Source of the DNA: Pedobacter glucosidilyticus
GTDB lineage: Bacteria > Bacteroidota > Bacteroidia > Sphingobacteriales > Sphingobacteriaceae
Reading direction: 5' to 3'
NCBI RefSeq assembly: GCF_002483235.1
Contig: NZ_DLHN01000024.1
Span: forward strand, 240,692-304,691
Length of the DNA stretch: 64,000 nt
Positions 17,690 to 26,319 of the stretch are shown here, one piece after another. Numbering within the stretch: the first letter of the stretch is position 1; every line of letters starts with the position of its first letter. A program made the translations under genes and the position numbers. The notes under the pieces are model-generated. The model did no database searches, was not told where the DNA came from, and saw nothing but the letters and a program-made list of their open reading frames with translations.

Positions 17690-19264
17690 TTAATCGTTCA
17701 TAGCTTTTTGTTTACCAATGTAGAGTACTCCTATAATAAAGCATACTCCGGCAATAATAATTGGATACCATAAACCCTCTAAATAAGGCTTATCAAAAGG
17801 TAATACCTGTCCTGCAGCGGCAGCGGCCTCATTAGCCGTAGTAGCTTGCGATGCTAAATAAGTAGCTATAGCAGGTAATAATCCTCCAAAAACACCATTT
17901 CCAATATGGTATGGTAAAGACATAGAAGTATATCTGATATTGGTTGGGAACATCTCTACTAAAAATGCTGCAATTGGACCATAAACCATAGCTACATAGA
18001 TAACCTGAATCAAAACCAAAGCAACAAGAATATAAAAGCTTTCATTACCTACATTCACTATTTTAGTGATTTTAGCTTTACTCGCTTGCGCTGATGCTGA
18101 AATAACTTGTTCTGATAGCTCTGTATAGATAGTTCCATCCGTATAGTATTTGGTAGTTGTTATCGTTTTGATAGAATCTGAAGTGCCTTCTTTAAGCGAA
18201 ACAGCAATATCCGTTTTTAATTGATCTGGAAGCTCTACTTTATTAGTTACATCGGCTGTCTGATAAATTTTATCATATATTGGTCGGTAAGTTAAAATCG
18301 CGACAAGCATACCCACCATCATGATACCTTTTCTGCCTATTTTATCAGATAACCAACCGAAAAACACGAAAAATCCTGTGCCTAACATTAAACCTAAGGC
18401 AATGATATAGTTGGTTTGATCAAATTCTATATGACAAACGGTTTGTAAGAATGATAAAGCATAAAACTGCCCGGTATACCAAACCACACCTTGCCCCATA
18501 GTTGCACCAAATAAGGCTAGTAAAACAAATTTGAAGTTTAACTTTTTCCCGAATGATTCTTTTAAAGGGTTAGCAACGGTTTTACCCTCAGCTTTAGCTT
18601 TTTTAAACAATGGAGATTCATCCATATTTCTTCTGATGAAGTAAGAAACAGCTACCATTACAATAGAAATTAAGAAAGGTACACGCCATCCCCAGTCTTC
18701 AAAAGAAGCTTTATCCATAGCATTTCTAGTTATCAGAATCACAAAAAGCGAAATAAATAAACCTACTGTGGCTGTAGTTTGTATCCAAGCGGTTCTTAAA
18801 CCTCTTTTATTAGGTTCAGAATGTTCTGCTACATAAGTTGCTGCGCCACCATACTCGCCACCTAAAGCTAATCCTTGTAATAGTCTTAAAATCAAAACTA
18901 AAACCGGGGCTACAAAACCTATAGTATCATAACTTGGGATTAAGCCGATGGCAAAAGTTGAGAAGCCCATTAATAATAAGGTAACCATAAAGGTGTATTT
19001 CCTTCCTATGATGTCTCCTAACCTACCAAAAAACAAAGCGCCAAAGGGTCTTACCACAAAACCTGCTGCAAAAGTTGCTAATGTTGATAAAAATGCAGCC
19101 GTGGGATTGTCTTGAGGGAAAAATTTAGTTGCAATAATAACGGCTAAGCTTCCGAAGATATAGAAGTCATACCATTCAATGAGGGTGCCTGCACTGGAGA
19201 CACCAATTACTTTCCAAAGGTTTTTCTTATCCACCTTTTGTTGAGGAACACTTTCTAACATCAT
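17690..19264 (-). CDS. MFS transporter, metabolite:H+ symporter (MHS) family
   Basis: A 524-aa major facilitator of the ProP/ShiA/KgtP type with 12 predicted helices. Diagnostic segments are SAGTLIEWYDFYIFGSLA in the first helix, the GRLGDIIGRKYTF loop (MHS form of the 2-3 loop motif), and RLLQGLALGGEYGGA. Residues ~335-395 form a long hydrophilic insert between helices 8 and 9, where relatives have a short loop. MHS members carry organic acids, proline/betaine or dicarboxylates. It is the first gene of the unit leading to acs, so a carboxylate is the reasonable guess. Two adjacent Met codons make the exact start uncertain by one residue. Confidence 0.88.
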   Translation of the reverse strand: MMLESVPQQKVDKKNLWKVIGVSSAGTLIEWYDFYIFGSLAVIIATKFFPQDNPTAAFLSTLATFAAGFVVRPFGALFFGRLGDIIGRKYTFMVTLLLMGFSTFAIGLIPSYDTIGFVAPVLVLILRLLQGLALGGEYGGAATYVAEHSEPNKRGLRTAWIQTTATVGLFISLFVILITRNAMDKASFEDWGWRVPFLISIVMVAVSYFIRRNMDESPLFKKAKAEGKTVANPLKESFGKKLNFKFVLLALFGATMGQGVVWYTGQFYALSFLQTVCHIEFDQTNYIIALGLMLGTGFFVFFGWLSDKIGRKGIMMVGMLVAILTYRPIYDKIYQTADVTNKVELPDQLKTDIAVSLKEGTSDSIKTITTTKYYTDGTIYTELSEQVISASAQASKAKITKIVNVGNESFYILVALVLIQVIYVAMVYGPIAAFLVEMFPTNIRYTSMSLPYHIGNGVFGGLLPAIATYLASQATTANEAAAAAGQVLPFDKPYLEGLWYPIIIAGVCFIIGVLYIGKQKAMND

Positions 19265-19366
19265 TTAAATTTGGGTTGTTTGGTTTATAAAAGTTTTATA
19301 AAGCTTGTTATAAAGTCGCTTAAAAACAAACCACAATCTTAAAAATGCTAATGATATATATATAAT

Positions 19367-19798
19367 TTATTTAAACCTGTCCCATTTAATCAACATATAC
19401 TTATCGCCTAATTCAGTAACAATCATTCCTGCTCCTTTTAAATTCTCTTCCTGAGCATAAAAATCCATCAATTCTTGATGTTTAAGTATTTTATATGAAG
19501 GTTGATAGACCGTTTTAACCGGTCTTGTTAACTGAAACTTTTTAACCCATTTCATTACTGATACGTGGCTTACACCCAACAAACGTTCTATTTCCCGGTA
19601 AGAAACGCCTTCTACATATAACTGCAAAGCTTTGATGATATAATAGTTATCTACTTGCTTTCCTATTTTATCAACAGTAAAATAATATTGGCAATCTTTG
19701 CACTTAAAGCGTTGTTTATCATTGATAATTCCGCTTTTTACGATTTGAGTTGATTGACACTTGGGACAAGTTTTTTTTACTTTTTTTGATACATCCAT
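19367..19798 (-). CDS. InsA-like zinc-finger/helix-turn-helix protein, no transposase catalytic domain
   Basis: A 143-aa protein with the N-terminal zinc ribbon of IS1/IS1595-type transposases (Cys11, Cys14, Cys33, Cys36) and a helix-turn-helix (GVSYREIERLLGVSHVSVMKWVKK, about residues 71-94). A unique C-terminal segment follows, and there is no DDE catalytic domain. No second frame, inverted repeats or target duplication are visible around it, so it is not an intact IS. It may be a domesticated DNA-binding regulator or the isolated InsA part of a decayed element. It stands alone after the acetate operon on the same strand, 100 bp upstream of the MFS start. Confidence 0.75.
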   Translation of the reverse strand: MDVSKKVKKTCPKCQSTQIVKSGIINDKQRFKCKDCQYYFTVDKIGKQVDNYYIIKALQLYVEGVSYREIERLLGVSHVSVMKWVKKFQLTRPVKTVYQPSYKILKHQELMDFYAQEENLKGAGMIVTELGDKYMLIKWDRFK

Positions 19799-19927
19799 AA
19801 ACTATAGCAAATTAGCAATAAAATTTAAATATCGAAACAGGAAGCATTCTTATTAACCTGTTTGATAGCTATGTTTTAAGCAAATCGTATGAAAAGAAAT
19901 AAATTCTAAAAATAATTGAAAATACTA

Positions 19928-19958
19928 TTGCCTAATACATTTTATTTACTGATATTTG
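19928..19958 (+). promoter_or_regulatory. Promoter for the rpmB operon
   Basis: TTG at 19928-19930 and GATATTTG at 19951-19958, spaced by 20 bp; this is one mismatch from the Bacteroidota TTG/TAnnTTTG pattern. It lies about 47 bp before the rpmB start. Confidence 0.5.
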
Positions 19959-20004
19959 CACACTCTTTGTAAAACTGAGTTTTAATAGAAAACACGATAT
20001 AGTC

Positions 20005-20238
20005 ATGTCAAGAATTTGTGATTTAACAGGAAAAGCATCATTAGTAGGTAACCACGTATCTCATTCGAACGTGAAAACCAAACGTAAGTTTCATCCTAAC
20101 CTTCAATTAAAGAGATTTTATATCCCTGAAGAAGACCGTTGGATAACTTTAAAAGTTTCCACATCAGCAATAAAAACTATCAATAAAATCGGTATTACCG
20201 AGGCTATTAACAGATTCATCAATAAAGGATCTATCTAA
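20005..20238 (+). CDS. rpmB: 50S ribosomal protein L28
   Basis: Basic 77-aa protein of the large ribosomal subunit, with the typical MSRICDLTGKA start and the VSHSNVKTKRKFHPNLQ core. First gene of a short operon rpmB-rpmG-DUF4295 that is standard in Bacteroidota and closes with a terminator at 20680. There are no unusual residues; length is normal for the phylum. Confidence 0.98.
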   Translation: MSRICDLTGKASLVGNHVSHSNVKTKRKFHPNLQLKRFYIPEEDRWITLKVSTSAIKTINKIGITEAINRFINKGSI

Positions 20239-20265
20239 TTTAAAGACTTTTAAAACCGAAATAGA

Positions 20266-20448
20266 ATGGCTAAGAAAGGCAACAGAGTTCAAGTAATTTT
20301 AGAATGTACTGAACATAAAGAAAGCGGAATGGCGGGTACTTCAAGGTATATCACTACCAAGAATCGTAAAAACACTCCAGAGAGATTAGAGATAAAGAAA
20401 TTTAATCCTGTTTTAAGGAAAGTTACTTTACACAAAGAAATTAAGTAA
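20266..20448 (+). CDS. rpmG: 50S ribosomal protein L33
   Basis: A 60-aa basic protein with the L33 pattern MAKKGNRVQVILECTEHK, SRYITTKNRKN and a C-terminal RKVTLHKEIK. Only one cysteine is present (Cys14), so this is the zinc-independent form rather than the four-cysteine form. It follows rpmB by 27 bp. Confidence 0.97.
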   Translation: MAKKGNRVQVILECTEHKESGMAGTSRYITTKNRKNTPERLEIKKFNPVLRKVTLHKEIK

Positions 20449-20484
20449 GAAATAGCTACCTGTTAGCATAAAATAATATTTAAC

Positions 20485-20658
20485 ATGGCAAAGAAAGTAG
20501 TTGCAACCCTAAAAACCGGAACCGGTAAAGAGTATTCAAAGGTTATTACTATGGTTAAGTCTCCTAAAACAGGCGCTTATACCTTTAAAGAAGTTATTGC
20601 ACACAATGATCATATTAAAGATGCTATCGTTGCTGCAAAAGAAAGCACTAACGCTTAA
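20485..20658 (+). CDS. DUF4295 small basic protein
   Basis: A 57-aa lysine-rich protein read from ATG 20485 to TAA 20658: it begins MAKKVVATLKTGTGKEYSKV and ends AAKESTNA. This is the small DUF4295 protein found after rpmG in Bacteroidota. Its place in a ribosomal protein operon suggests a ribosome-associated role, but none is proven. It lies 36 bp after rpmG and just before a strong terminator. Confidence 0.92.
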   Translation: MAKKVVATLKTGTGKEYSKVITMVKSPKTGAYTFKEVIAHNDHIKDAIVAAKESTNA

Positions 20659-20679
20659 TTTAAAACTTCTATGATATTG

Positions 20680-20715
20680 AAGCCGTTCTAATAACCATTA
20701 GAATGGCTTTTTTTA
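20680..20715 (+). terminator. Rho-independent terminator between the ribosomal genes and ftsY
   Basis: 13-bp stem AAGCCGTTCTAAT/ATTAGAATGGCTT with one G-T pair, loop AACC, then a T-run. Read-through to ftsY (start 20732) is possible. Confidence 0.88.
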
Positions 20716-20731
20716 TTTAATTTTATACCTT

Positions 20732-21700
20732 ATGGGATTATTTGATTTCTTTAAGAAAAAAGAAAAAACTGTTGAAGAAAAAGAAGCCCTTGATAAAGGA
20801 CTTGAAAAAACTAAAGACACTTTTTTTTCTAAAATAAGTAAGGCTGTTGTAGGAAAATCTACAGTTGATGATGATGTTTTAGACGAATTAGAGGAAATAT
20901 TAGTCACCTCTGATGTTGGTGTTAGCACCACGCTAAAAATTATAGATAGAATACAAGCAAGAGTTGCTAGAGATAAATATTTAAATACGAGTGAGCTTAA
21001 TGGTATTCTGAAAGAAGAAATCCAAGCATTATTAGAAGAAAACAACTCAACAGATTTTGAAAATCTGGCATCGTACACCAACCAAAAACCTTATGTCATT
21101 ATGGTTGTTGGCGTAAATGGTGTAGGAAAAACCACCACCATAGGCAAGTTAGCTTATCAATTAAGAGAAGCTGGACAAAAAGTTGTCTTAGGTGCTGCCG
21201 ATACTTTTAGAGCTGCGGCTGTTGACCAAATTAAACTTTGGGGAGAGCGTGTTAACGTTAGGGTGGTATCTCAAGGTATGAATGCCGACCCTGCCTCTGT
21301 TGCATTTGACACTTTACAATCTGCCGTTGCGAACCAAGAAGATATCGCTATTATTGATACCGCCGGAAGGTTACACAATAAAGTTGGTTTAATGAACGAG
21401 CTTTCTAAAATTAAAAATGTCATGAATAAGGTTGTACCGGGTGCACCGCATGAAATCTTATTGGTTTTAGATGCCTCCACAGGGCAAAACGCTATTGAAC
21501 AGTGTAAGCAATTTACGCAAGCCACCGATGTTAACGCCTTAGCATTAACTAAATTAGACGGTACTGCAAAAGGCGGTGTTGTTATCGGTATTTCTGATCA
21601 GTTTAAAATCCCGGTAAAATATATTGGTGTTGGCGAAAAAATGACCGACTTACAGCTTTTCAATAAAAAGGAGTTTGTGGAGTCATTATTCAAGCAATAA
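20732..21700 (+). CDS. ftsY: Signal recognition particle receptor FtsY
   Basis: SRP-receptor GTPase that docks ribosome-nascent chains at the membrane translocon. 322 aa: a short charged N-terminus starting MGLFDFFKKKEK, a helical N domain (~30-105), and an NG GTPase domain with P-loop GVNGVGKTTT near 126, DTAGR, and TKLDGTAKGG near 271. It lacks the long acidic A domain of E. coli FtsY, as usual in Bacteroidota. It is followed directly by a toxin-antitoxin pair that separates it from rimO. Confidence 0.97.
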   Translation: MGLFDFFKKKEKTVEEKEALDKGLEKTKDTFFSKISKAVVGKSTVDDDVLDELEEILVTSDVGVSTTLKIIDRIQARVARDKYLNTSELNGILKEEIQALLEENNSTDFENLASYTNQKPYVIMVVGVNGVGKTTTIGKLAYQLREAGQKVVLGAADTFRAAAVDQIKLWGERVNVRVVSQGMNADPASVAFDTLQSAVANQEDIAIIDTAGRLHNKVGLMNELSKIKNVMNKVVPGAPHEILLVLDASTGQNAIEQCKQFTQATDVNALALTKLDGTAKGGVVIGISDQFKIPVKYIGVGEKMTDLQLFNKKEFVESLFKQ

Positions 21701-21715
21701 TCATTAAATTTAGTC

Positions 21716-21928
21716 ATGGAAAGCATCGTAATACATACTAATAACAAAGAAGAAATAAACCTTCTAAAAGAAATTGCCACCAAAATGGGATTTAAATCAG
21801 AAGTTGTTAGTACTCATGACAAAGAAGATTTAGGATTAGCAAAAGCTATAGCTGCTAACAATGCAAAAGATATATTATCATTTAATGACGCTCAAGCTTA
21901 CTATCAGAAGCTTGATAAAGCCAAATGA
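21716..21928 (+). CDS. Antitoxin of a RelE/ParE-type pair (predicted)
   Basis: A 70-aa acidic-to-neutral protein, 15 bp after ftsY. Its TAA/ATG junction overlaps the downstream RelE-like gene by 4 bp, the classic antitoxin-toxin order. The N-terminal half (ESIVIHTNNKEEINLLKEIA) predicts a strand-helix, and the C-terminal half is the usual toxin-wrapping tail. No known DNA-binding family is certain; it resembles small Bacteroidota antitoxins of the DUF2683 kind. The call rests on the partner and the overlap. Confidence 0.72.
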   Translation: MESIVIHTNNKEEINLLKEIATKMGFKSEVVSTHDKEDLGLAKAIAANNAKDILSFNDAQAYYQKLDKAK

Positions 21929-22194
21929 TGGAAATTGTTTTTAACAAAAAATTTCTAAAAGATTTAGCGTCTATTTCATCTAAGCAGAGAGTAAAAATAG
22001 AATCTTACGTTTTTAAAGATTATTCCAATGCTGAAGATATTTTAAATTCTGGCAAATTAGAAAAGTTGAAAGATTACTCGCAATTTTATAAAATTAGAAT
22101 TGGCGATTATAGGTTGGGAATAAAAATAGAAGGGAATATTTTTTCTTATGAAAGGGTACTTCATAGAAAAGAAGTGTATAAATACTTCCCTTAA
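21925..22194 (+). CDS. RelE/ParE/YoeB-family toxin
   Basis: An 89-aa basic protein with the RelE-fold layout: an N-terminal strand and helix (NKKFLKDLASISSKQRVKIE), then KLKDYSQFYKIRIGDYRLGIK, where the Lys-x-Arg-x-Gly-Asp-Tyr-Arg core is the family signature, and a C-terminal ERVLHRKEVYKYFP. RelE-type toxins cut mRNA in the ribosome; ParE-type poison gyrase. The basic core and terminal His-Arg-Tyr residues fit a ribosome-dependent RNase better, but this is inference. The pair is an accessory insert in an otherwise conserved ftsY-rimO neighbourhood. Confidence 0.85.
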   Translation: MMEIVFNKKFLKDLASISSKQRVKIESYVFKDYSNAEDILNSGKLEKLKDYSQFYKIRIGDYRLGIKIEGNIFSYERVLHRKEVYKYFP

Positions 22195-22203
22195 ATAAAA
22201 ATT

Positions 22204-23538
22204 ATGCGTGTTAAAAAAAGAAATATAAATACCGAAGCTATTAGACCCAGAGTTAATGTAGTAACATTAGGTTGCTCTAAAAATACTTACGACTCTGAGG
22301 TACTTATGGGTCAGCTTAAAGGCAATCAAATAGATGTTGTACATGAAGCAAATCGTGTACAAGAAAATGATATTATCGTTATCAATACTTGTGGCTTTAT
22401 TGATAATGCTAAGCAAGAATCTATTGATACCATATTGCAGTTTAGCGAGCTTAAAGAACAAGGAAAAGTTGGAAAAGTTATTGTTACCGGATGTTTATCA
22501 GAACGTTATACTCCAGAATTATCAGCAGAAATCACTAATGTTGATGCTTGGTTTGGCACTAACGATTTACAAAATCTATTAACTTCAGTTGGTGCTAACT
22601 ACAAATATGAGTTACTAGGAGAAAGACTTTTAACAACACCATCGCATTTTGCTTACTTTAAAATTGCCGAAGGCTGTAATAGACCTTGTTCTTTTTGTGC
22701 CATCCCATTAATGCGTGGTAAACACGTATCAAAACCTATTGAAGAGCTGGTAAAAGAAGCCAAACATTTAGCTAAAAACGGCACCAAAGAATTGATTTTA
22801 ATTGCTCAAGACCTTACTTATTATGGTTTAGACCTTTATAATGAACGTAAATTGGCCGATTTAATGCGCAATCTGTCTGATGTTGATGGCATTGAATGGA
22901 TAAGATTACAATATGCTTATCCGTCTGGTTTCCCTATGGATATTTTGGATGTGATGAATGAGCGTTCTAATATTTGTAATTATCTGGACATGCCTTTACA
23001 ACATATTACAGATAATATGTTAAAATCAATGCGTAGAGGCACAACTAAGCAAAAAACCATCGATTTAGTAAATCAGATTAGAGATAAAGTGCCGGATATA
23101 GCCATGAGGACCACCTTAATTTGTGGTTATCCAGGCGAAACTCAGCAAGATTTTGAAGAGATGTTAAACTGGGTAGAGGAAACCAAATTTGATAGATTAG
23201 GATGTTTCACCTATTCGCATGAAGAAAAAACACATGCTTATGATTTGGTTGATGATGTACCACAAGAAATTAAAGAGGAACGTGTAGAAGCCATCATGGA
23301 AGTGCAGCAAGGTATTTCTTTTGACCTTAACCAACAAAAAGTTGGCAACACTTACAAAGTTTTAATTGATAAAAAAGAAGGCGATTACTTTGTGGGAAGA
23401 ACACAATTTGATTCTCCGGAAGTAGATAATGAAGTATTACTACATGCTGCAGATAACTATGCAACTACAGGTAGTTTTGTACAGGTTAAAATAGACCGGG
23501 CAGAAGATTTTGACCTTTATGGAACTATTGTCAAATAA
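22204..23538 (+). CDS. rimO: Ribosomal protein S12 methylthiotransferase RimO
   Basis: Radical-SAM enzyme that adds a methylthio group to the conserved aspartate of ribosomal protein S12. 444 aa, in the order UPF0004 domain with cluster cysteines Cys24, Cys63 and Cys97, radical-SAM core with Cys158, Cys162 and Cys165 (CNRPCSFC), and a C-terminal TRAM domain. The start MRVKKRNINTEAIRPRVNVVTLGC is 10 bp after the toxin stop. A hairpin terminator follows. Confidence 0.96.
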   Translation: MRVKKRNINTEAIRPRVNVVTLGCSKNTYDSEVLMGQLKGNQIDVVHEANRVQENDIIVINTCGFIDNAKQESIDTILQFSELKEQGKVGKVIVTGCLSERYTPELSAEITNVDAWFGTNDLQNLLTSVGANYKYELLGERLLTTPSHFAYFKIAEGCNRPCSFCAIPLMRGKHVSKPIEELVKEAKHLAKNGTKELILIAQDLTYYGLDLYNERKLADLMRNLSDVDGIEWIRLQYAYPSGFPMDILDVMNERSNICNYLDMPLQHITDNMLKSMRRGTTKQKTIDLVNQIRDKVPDIAMRTTLICGYPGETQQDFEEMLNWVEETKFDRLGCFTYSHEEKTHAYDLVDDVPQEIKEERVEAIMEVQQGISFDLNQQKVGNTYKVLIDKKEGDYFVGRTQFDSPEVDNEVLLHAADNYATTGSFVQVKIDRAEDFDLYGTIVK

Positions 23539-23544
23539 TTGATA

Positions 23545-23578
23545 GAAATAGGGGAAATGATGAATTTTCTCCTATTTT
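23545..23578 (+). terminator. Terminator after rimO
   Basis: Stem AAATAGGGGAAA (23546-23557) pairs with TTTTCTCCTATTT (65-77 of the same hundred) with one G-T pair, followed by more T. It separates rimO from bshC and argues against a start for bshC at the upstream TTG (23539). Confidence 0.6.
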
Positions 23579-23586
23579 CGTTTGCA

Positions 23587-25170
23587 ATGGAAGCTCAGTA
23601 TATTGATTATGAAGAAACCCGATGTTTCTCACCGGCGTTAATCAGATACATCAGGCAAGATGCCGATTTAAAGCCTTTTTATCATCAACCATCAAATCTT
23701 GCGGGTTTTAAAGCACTGCTAGCAAATAAAAAAGTTATCGCCAACAGGCAAACTTTGGTTGATGCTTTAAAAGAGCAATATCAACAAATCCGTATATCTT
23801 CATCTACTCAAGCTCATATAAATCAGCTTCTAGAGCATAACAGCTTTACCATTACAACAGGGCATCAGCTCAATATTTTTACAGGACCGCTTTATTTTAT
23901 ATTCAAAATAGTAACGGCTATTAATTTGGCAAAAGACCTTAAAAAAGAGTTTCCTAACCAAAATTTCATTCCCGTTTATTGGATGGCCTCAGAAGATCAT
24001 GATTTTGAAGAAATCAATCATACTTATATAGGAGGCAAAAAAATAAGCTGGAAAAAAGAAACTTCTGGAGCAGCAGGCAGAGTAGATACGCAATCTATCA
24101 TCCAAGCTTTAAATGAATATAAAGGTATTTTAGGTCTTTCAGATAACGCATTAAAACTAAGCGAAATTGTTCAAGAAGCTTATACCAAATTTACAAAACT
24201 TGCTGATGCAACACGCTATTTAGTCAATGAGCTTTTTGGAGAGCATGGTTTAGTTATTATAGATGCAGATCATCCAGAACTAAAAAAGCAGTTTGCGCCT
24301 ATCATTAAACAAGATATTGTTGGGCAGCATAGCTTCCAAAATATCTCCAAGACTAATGAAGCATTAACTAAAATTGGCATAACACCACAAGTAAATGCTC
24401 GTGAGATAAACTTCTTTTATTTAACTGATGATTTACGTGAGCGAATTGTTTTCGAGAACAATCAATATCAAGTATTAAATACAGATATAAAGTTTAGTGA
24501 AGATGAACTTCATCTGGAAATAGAAAATTATCCTGAAAGATTTAGTCCTAATGTGGTGATGCGCCCTCTTTATCAAGAAGTTATATTACCAAATATTGCT
24601 TATATAGGTGGTGGTGCCGAGGTTATTTATTGGCTGCAACTGAAATCAAATTTCGATTTTTATAAAGTTGATTATCCTATTTTAATACTCAGAAATTCGG
24701 CTATGATTGCTAGTCCGAAACTAAAAGACAAGTTAAATCGCCTTAAGCTAGATTTTAAGGATATTTTTGAGGATATAGATACTTTAAAATCTCGTTGGAT
24801 TAAAGTCCATTCAAATCATATTTTAGATTTAAAAAACGAATGGAGAGAGATAGACTGTATTTTTGAAAAATTAAAGTTAAGAGCTCATAAAATAGATCCT
24901 ACCCTATCCCCAAGTACAGAAGCTGTAAAAGTTAGGTTAGAAAAAGCTATACTAAATCTTGAAAAGAAGCTTTTAAAAGCAGAGAAAAAGAATTTTGCCG
25001 ACGCTATGAATAATCTTGATAAGATAAAATCGGTATTATTTCCGGGCGGAGGATTACAAGAAAGAAAAGAAAACTTCGGCTTATTTTATGTGGCACAAGG
25101 CGATGATTTTATCCAAAATCTAATCCAACATTTTATACCTTTAGATTTTAAATTTACCATACTTATTTAA
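23587..25170 (+). CDS. bshC: Bacillithiol biosynthesis cysteine-adding enzyme BshC
   Basis: Adds cysteine to glucosaminyl-malate in the last step of bacillithiol synthesis, the low-molecular-weight thiol used by many Bacteroidota. 527 aa from ATG 23587. An in-frame TTG at 23539 would add 16 residues that fall inside the rimO terminator, so it was not chosen. Family landmarks include TTGHQLNIFTGPLYFIFKI (~90-110) and VYWMASEDHDFEEI (~135-148), followed by a long coiled-coil C-terminal half. bshA and bshB are not in this window. The stop overlaps the next start by one base. Confidence 0.93.
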   Translation: MEAQYIDYEETRCFSPALIRYIRQDADLKPFYHQPSNLAGFKALLANKKVIANRQTLVDALKEQYQQIRISSSTQAHINQLLEHNSFTITTGHQLNIFTGPLYFIFKIVTAINLAKDLKKEFPNQNFIPVYWMASEDHDFEEINHTYIGGKKISWKKETSGAAGRVDTQSIIQALNEYKGILGLSDNALKLSEIVQEAYTKFTKLADATRYLVNELFGEHGLVIIDADHPELKKQFAPIIKQDIVGQHSFQNISKTNEALTKIGITPQVNAREINFFYLTDDLRERIVFENNQYQVLNTDIKFSEDELHLEIENYPERFSPNVVMRPLYQEVILPNIAYIGGGAEVIYWLQLKSNFDFYKVDYPILILRNSAMIASPKLKDKLNRLKLDFKDIFEDIDTLKSRWIKVHSNHILDLKNEWREIDCIFEKLKLRAHKIDPTLSPSTEAVKVRLEKAILNLEKKLLKAEKKNFADAMNNLDKIKSVLFPGGGLQERKENFGLFYVAQGDDFIQNLIQHFIPLDFKFTILI

Positions 25171-26252
25171 TGGAATACCATATTTTTCCCGAACAGCAGC
25201 TAAGAAGTTTTACAGAGAATATTTTTAAAGCTATGGGATGTTCTGATGAGCATGCTAAGTTAGCTGCAGATGTTTTAATTAAAGCTGATTTAAGAGGTAT
25301 AGACTCTCATGGTGTTGCTCGTTTAACAGGCTATGTAAGATTATGGGAAAAGAAAAGAATTAATACCAAGCCTCATATTAAAGTAGTACATGAAACCAAT
25401 AGTACCGCTACCGTTGATGGTGATGCAGGTTTAGGACTTATTGTAGCGCCTTGGGCTATGCAAGTAGCGATAAGAAAAGCAGAAGAATGTGGTTCTGGAT
25501 GGGTTGCCGTGAGAAACTCAAACCATTTTGGTATTGCCGCTTACCACACTTTGATGGCTGTAGAACAAGATATGATCGGTTTCGCCGTAACCAATGCTAG
25601 TCCTTTGGTGGCACCAACTTTTTCTACCGAAAGAATGCTAGGGACCAATCCCATTTGCTATGCTTTTCCGGCAGAAAATTATCCGCCAATGGTGGTAGAT
25701 ATGGCAACTTCTACCGCAGCTAATGGGAAACTAGAAATAGCACAAAGGAAAAATACTGAAGTGCCTACAGGCTGGATACAAGATAAGGAAGGTAATCCAA
25801 CCATAGACCCTCATGGGTTAAAAGCTGGTGGTTCTTTACTTCCACTAGGCTCTGATAGAGAACATGGTAGCCATAAAGGATTTGGCTTAAGTGCTACTGT
25901 TGATATTTTATCGGCAGTATTATCTGGCGCTAGTTATGGCCCTTGGGCTCCTCCTTTTGTAGCCTTTATGGATCCATTACCTAACCAACCTGGCCAAGGG
26001 CTTGGTCATTTCTTAGGCGCTATGCGTGTTGATGGCTTTAGACCAAAAGCAGCTTTTAAAGCGCACATGGATAATTGGATAAAACGCTTTAAAGAAGCTA
26101 AGCCAATTAACCAAGATCAGAAAGTTATTATCCCTGGCGAGCCAGAACTAGCAGCAGAAAAAGACAGAAAAATTAATGGTATACCGCTAATCGATGCTGT
26201 TGTAAAAGATATGAATGAGGTTGCCGCTAAGTTTGGGTTACAACAATTGTAA
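25170..26252 (+). CDS. Ldh family NAD(P)-dependent malate/lactate-type dehydrogenase
   Basis: A 360-aa member of the type-2 malate/L-lactate dehydrogenase family (also ureidoglycolate and sulfolactate dehydrogenases), which lacks a Rossmann fold. Landmarks are KADLRGIDSHGVARL (~52-66) with the conserved His-Gly, the SNHFGIAAYH segment with the catalytic His (~121-130), and TNPICYAFP. The substrate is a 2-hydroxy acid but cannot be fixed from sequence. It overlaps the bshC stop by 1 bp and ends at a shared terminator. Confidence 0.88.
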   Translation: MEYHIFPEQQLRSFTENIFKAMGCSDEHAKLAADVLIKADLRGIDSHGVARLTGYVRLWEKKRINTKPHIKVVHETNSTATVDGDAGLGLIVAPWAMQVAIRKAEECGSGWVAVRNSNHFGIAAYHTLMAVEQDMIGFAVTNASPLVAPTFSTERMLGTNPICYAFPAENYPPMVVDMATSTAANGKLEIAQRKNTEVPTGWIQDKEGNPTIDPHGLKAGGSLLPLGSDREHGSHKGFGLSATVDILSAVLSGASYGPWAPPFVAFMDPLPNQPGQGLGHFLGAMRVDGFRPKAAFKAHMDNWIKRFKEAKPINQDQKVIIPGEPELAAEKDRKINGIPLIDAVVKDMNEVAAKFGLQQL

Positions 26253-26264
26253 TCTAACAATTAG

Positions 26265-26307
26265 GCATAAAAAAAAGCGAATTTTAAAAAATTCGCTTTT
26301 TTTATGC
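26265..26307. terminator. Bidirectional terminator between the dehydrogenase gene and lepB
   Basis: Long A/T-flanked hairpin with GCGAATTTT/AAATTCGC core and GCAT/ATGC outer pairs. Both strands give a T-run, so it can end transcripts from both convergent genes. Confidence 0.88.
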
Positions 26308-26319
26308 TGTAAATAGGAA

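Noticed and set aside
23539..23586. TTG-initiated extension of bshC
   Set aside because: It would be encoded by the rimO terminator hairpin; family proteins begin near the ATG at 23587.
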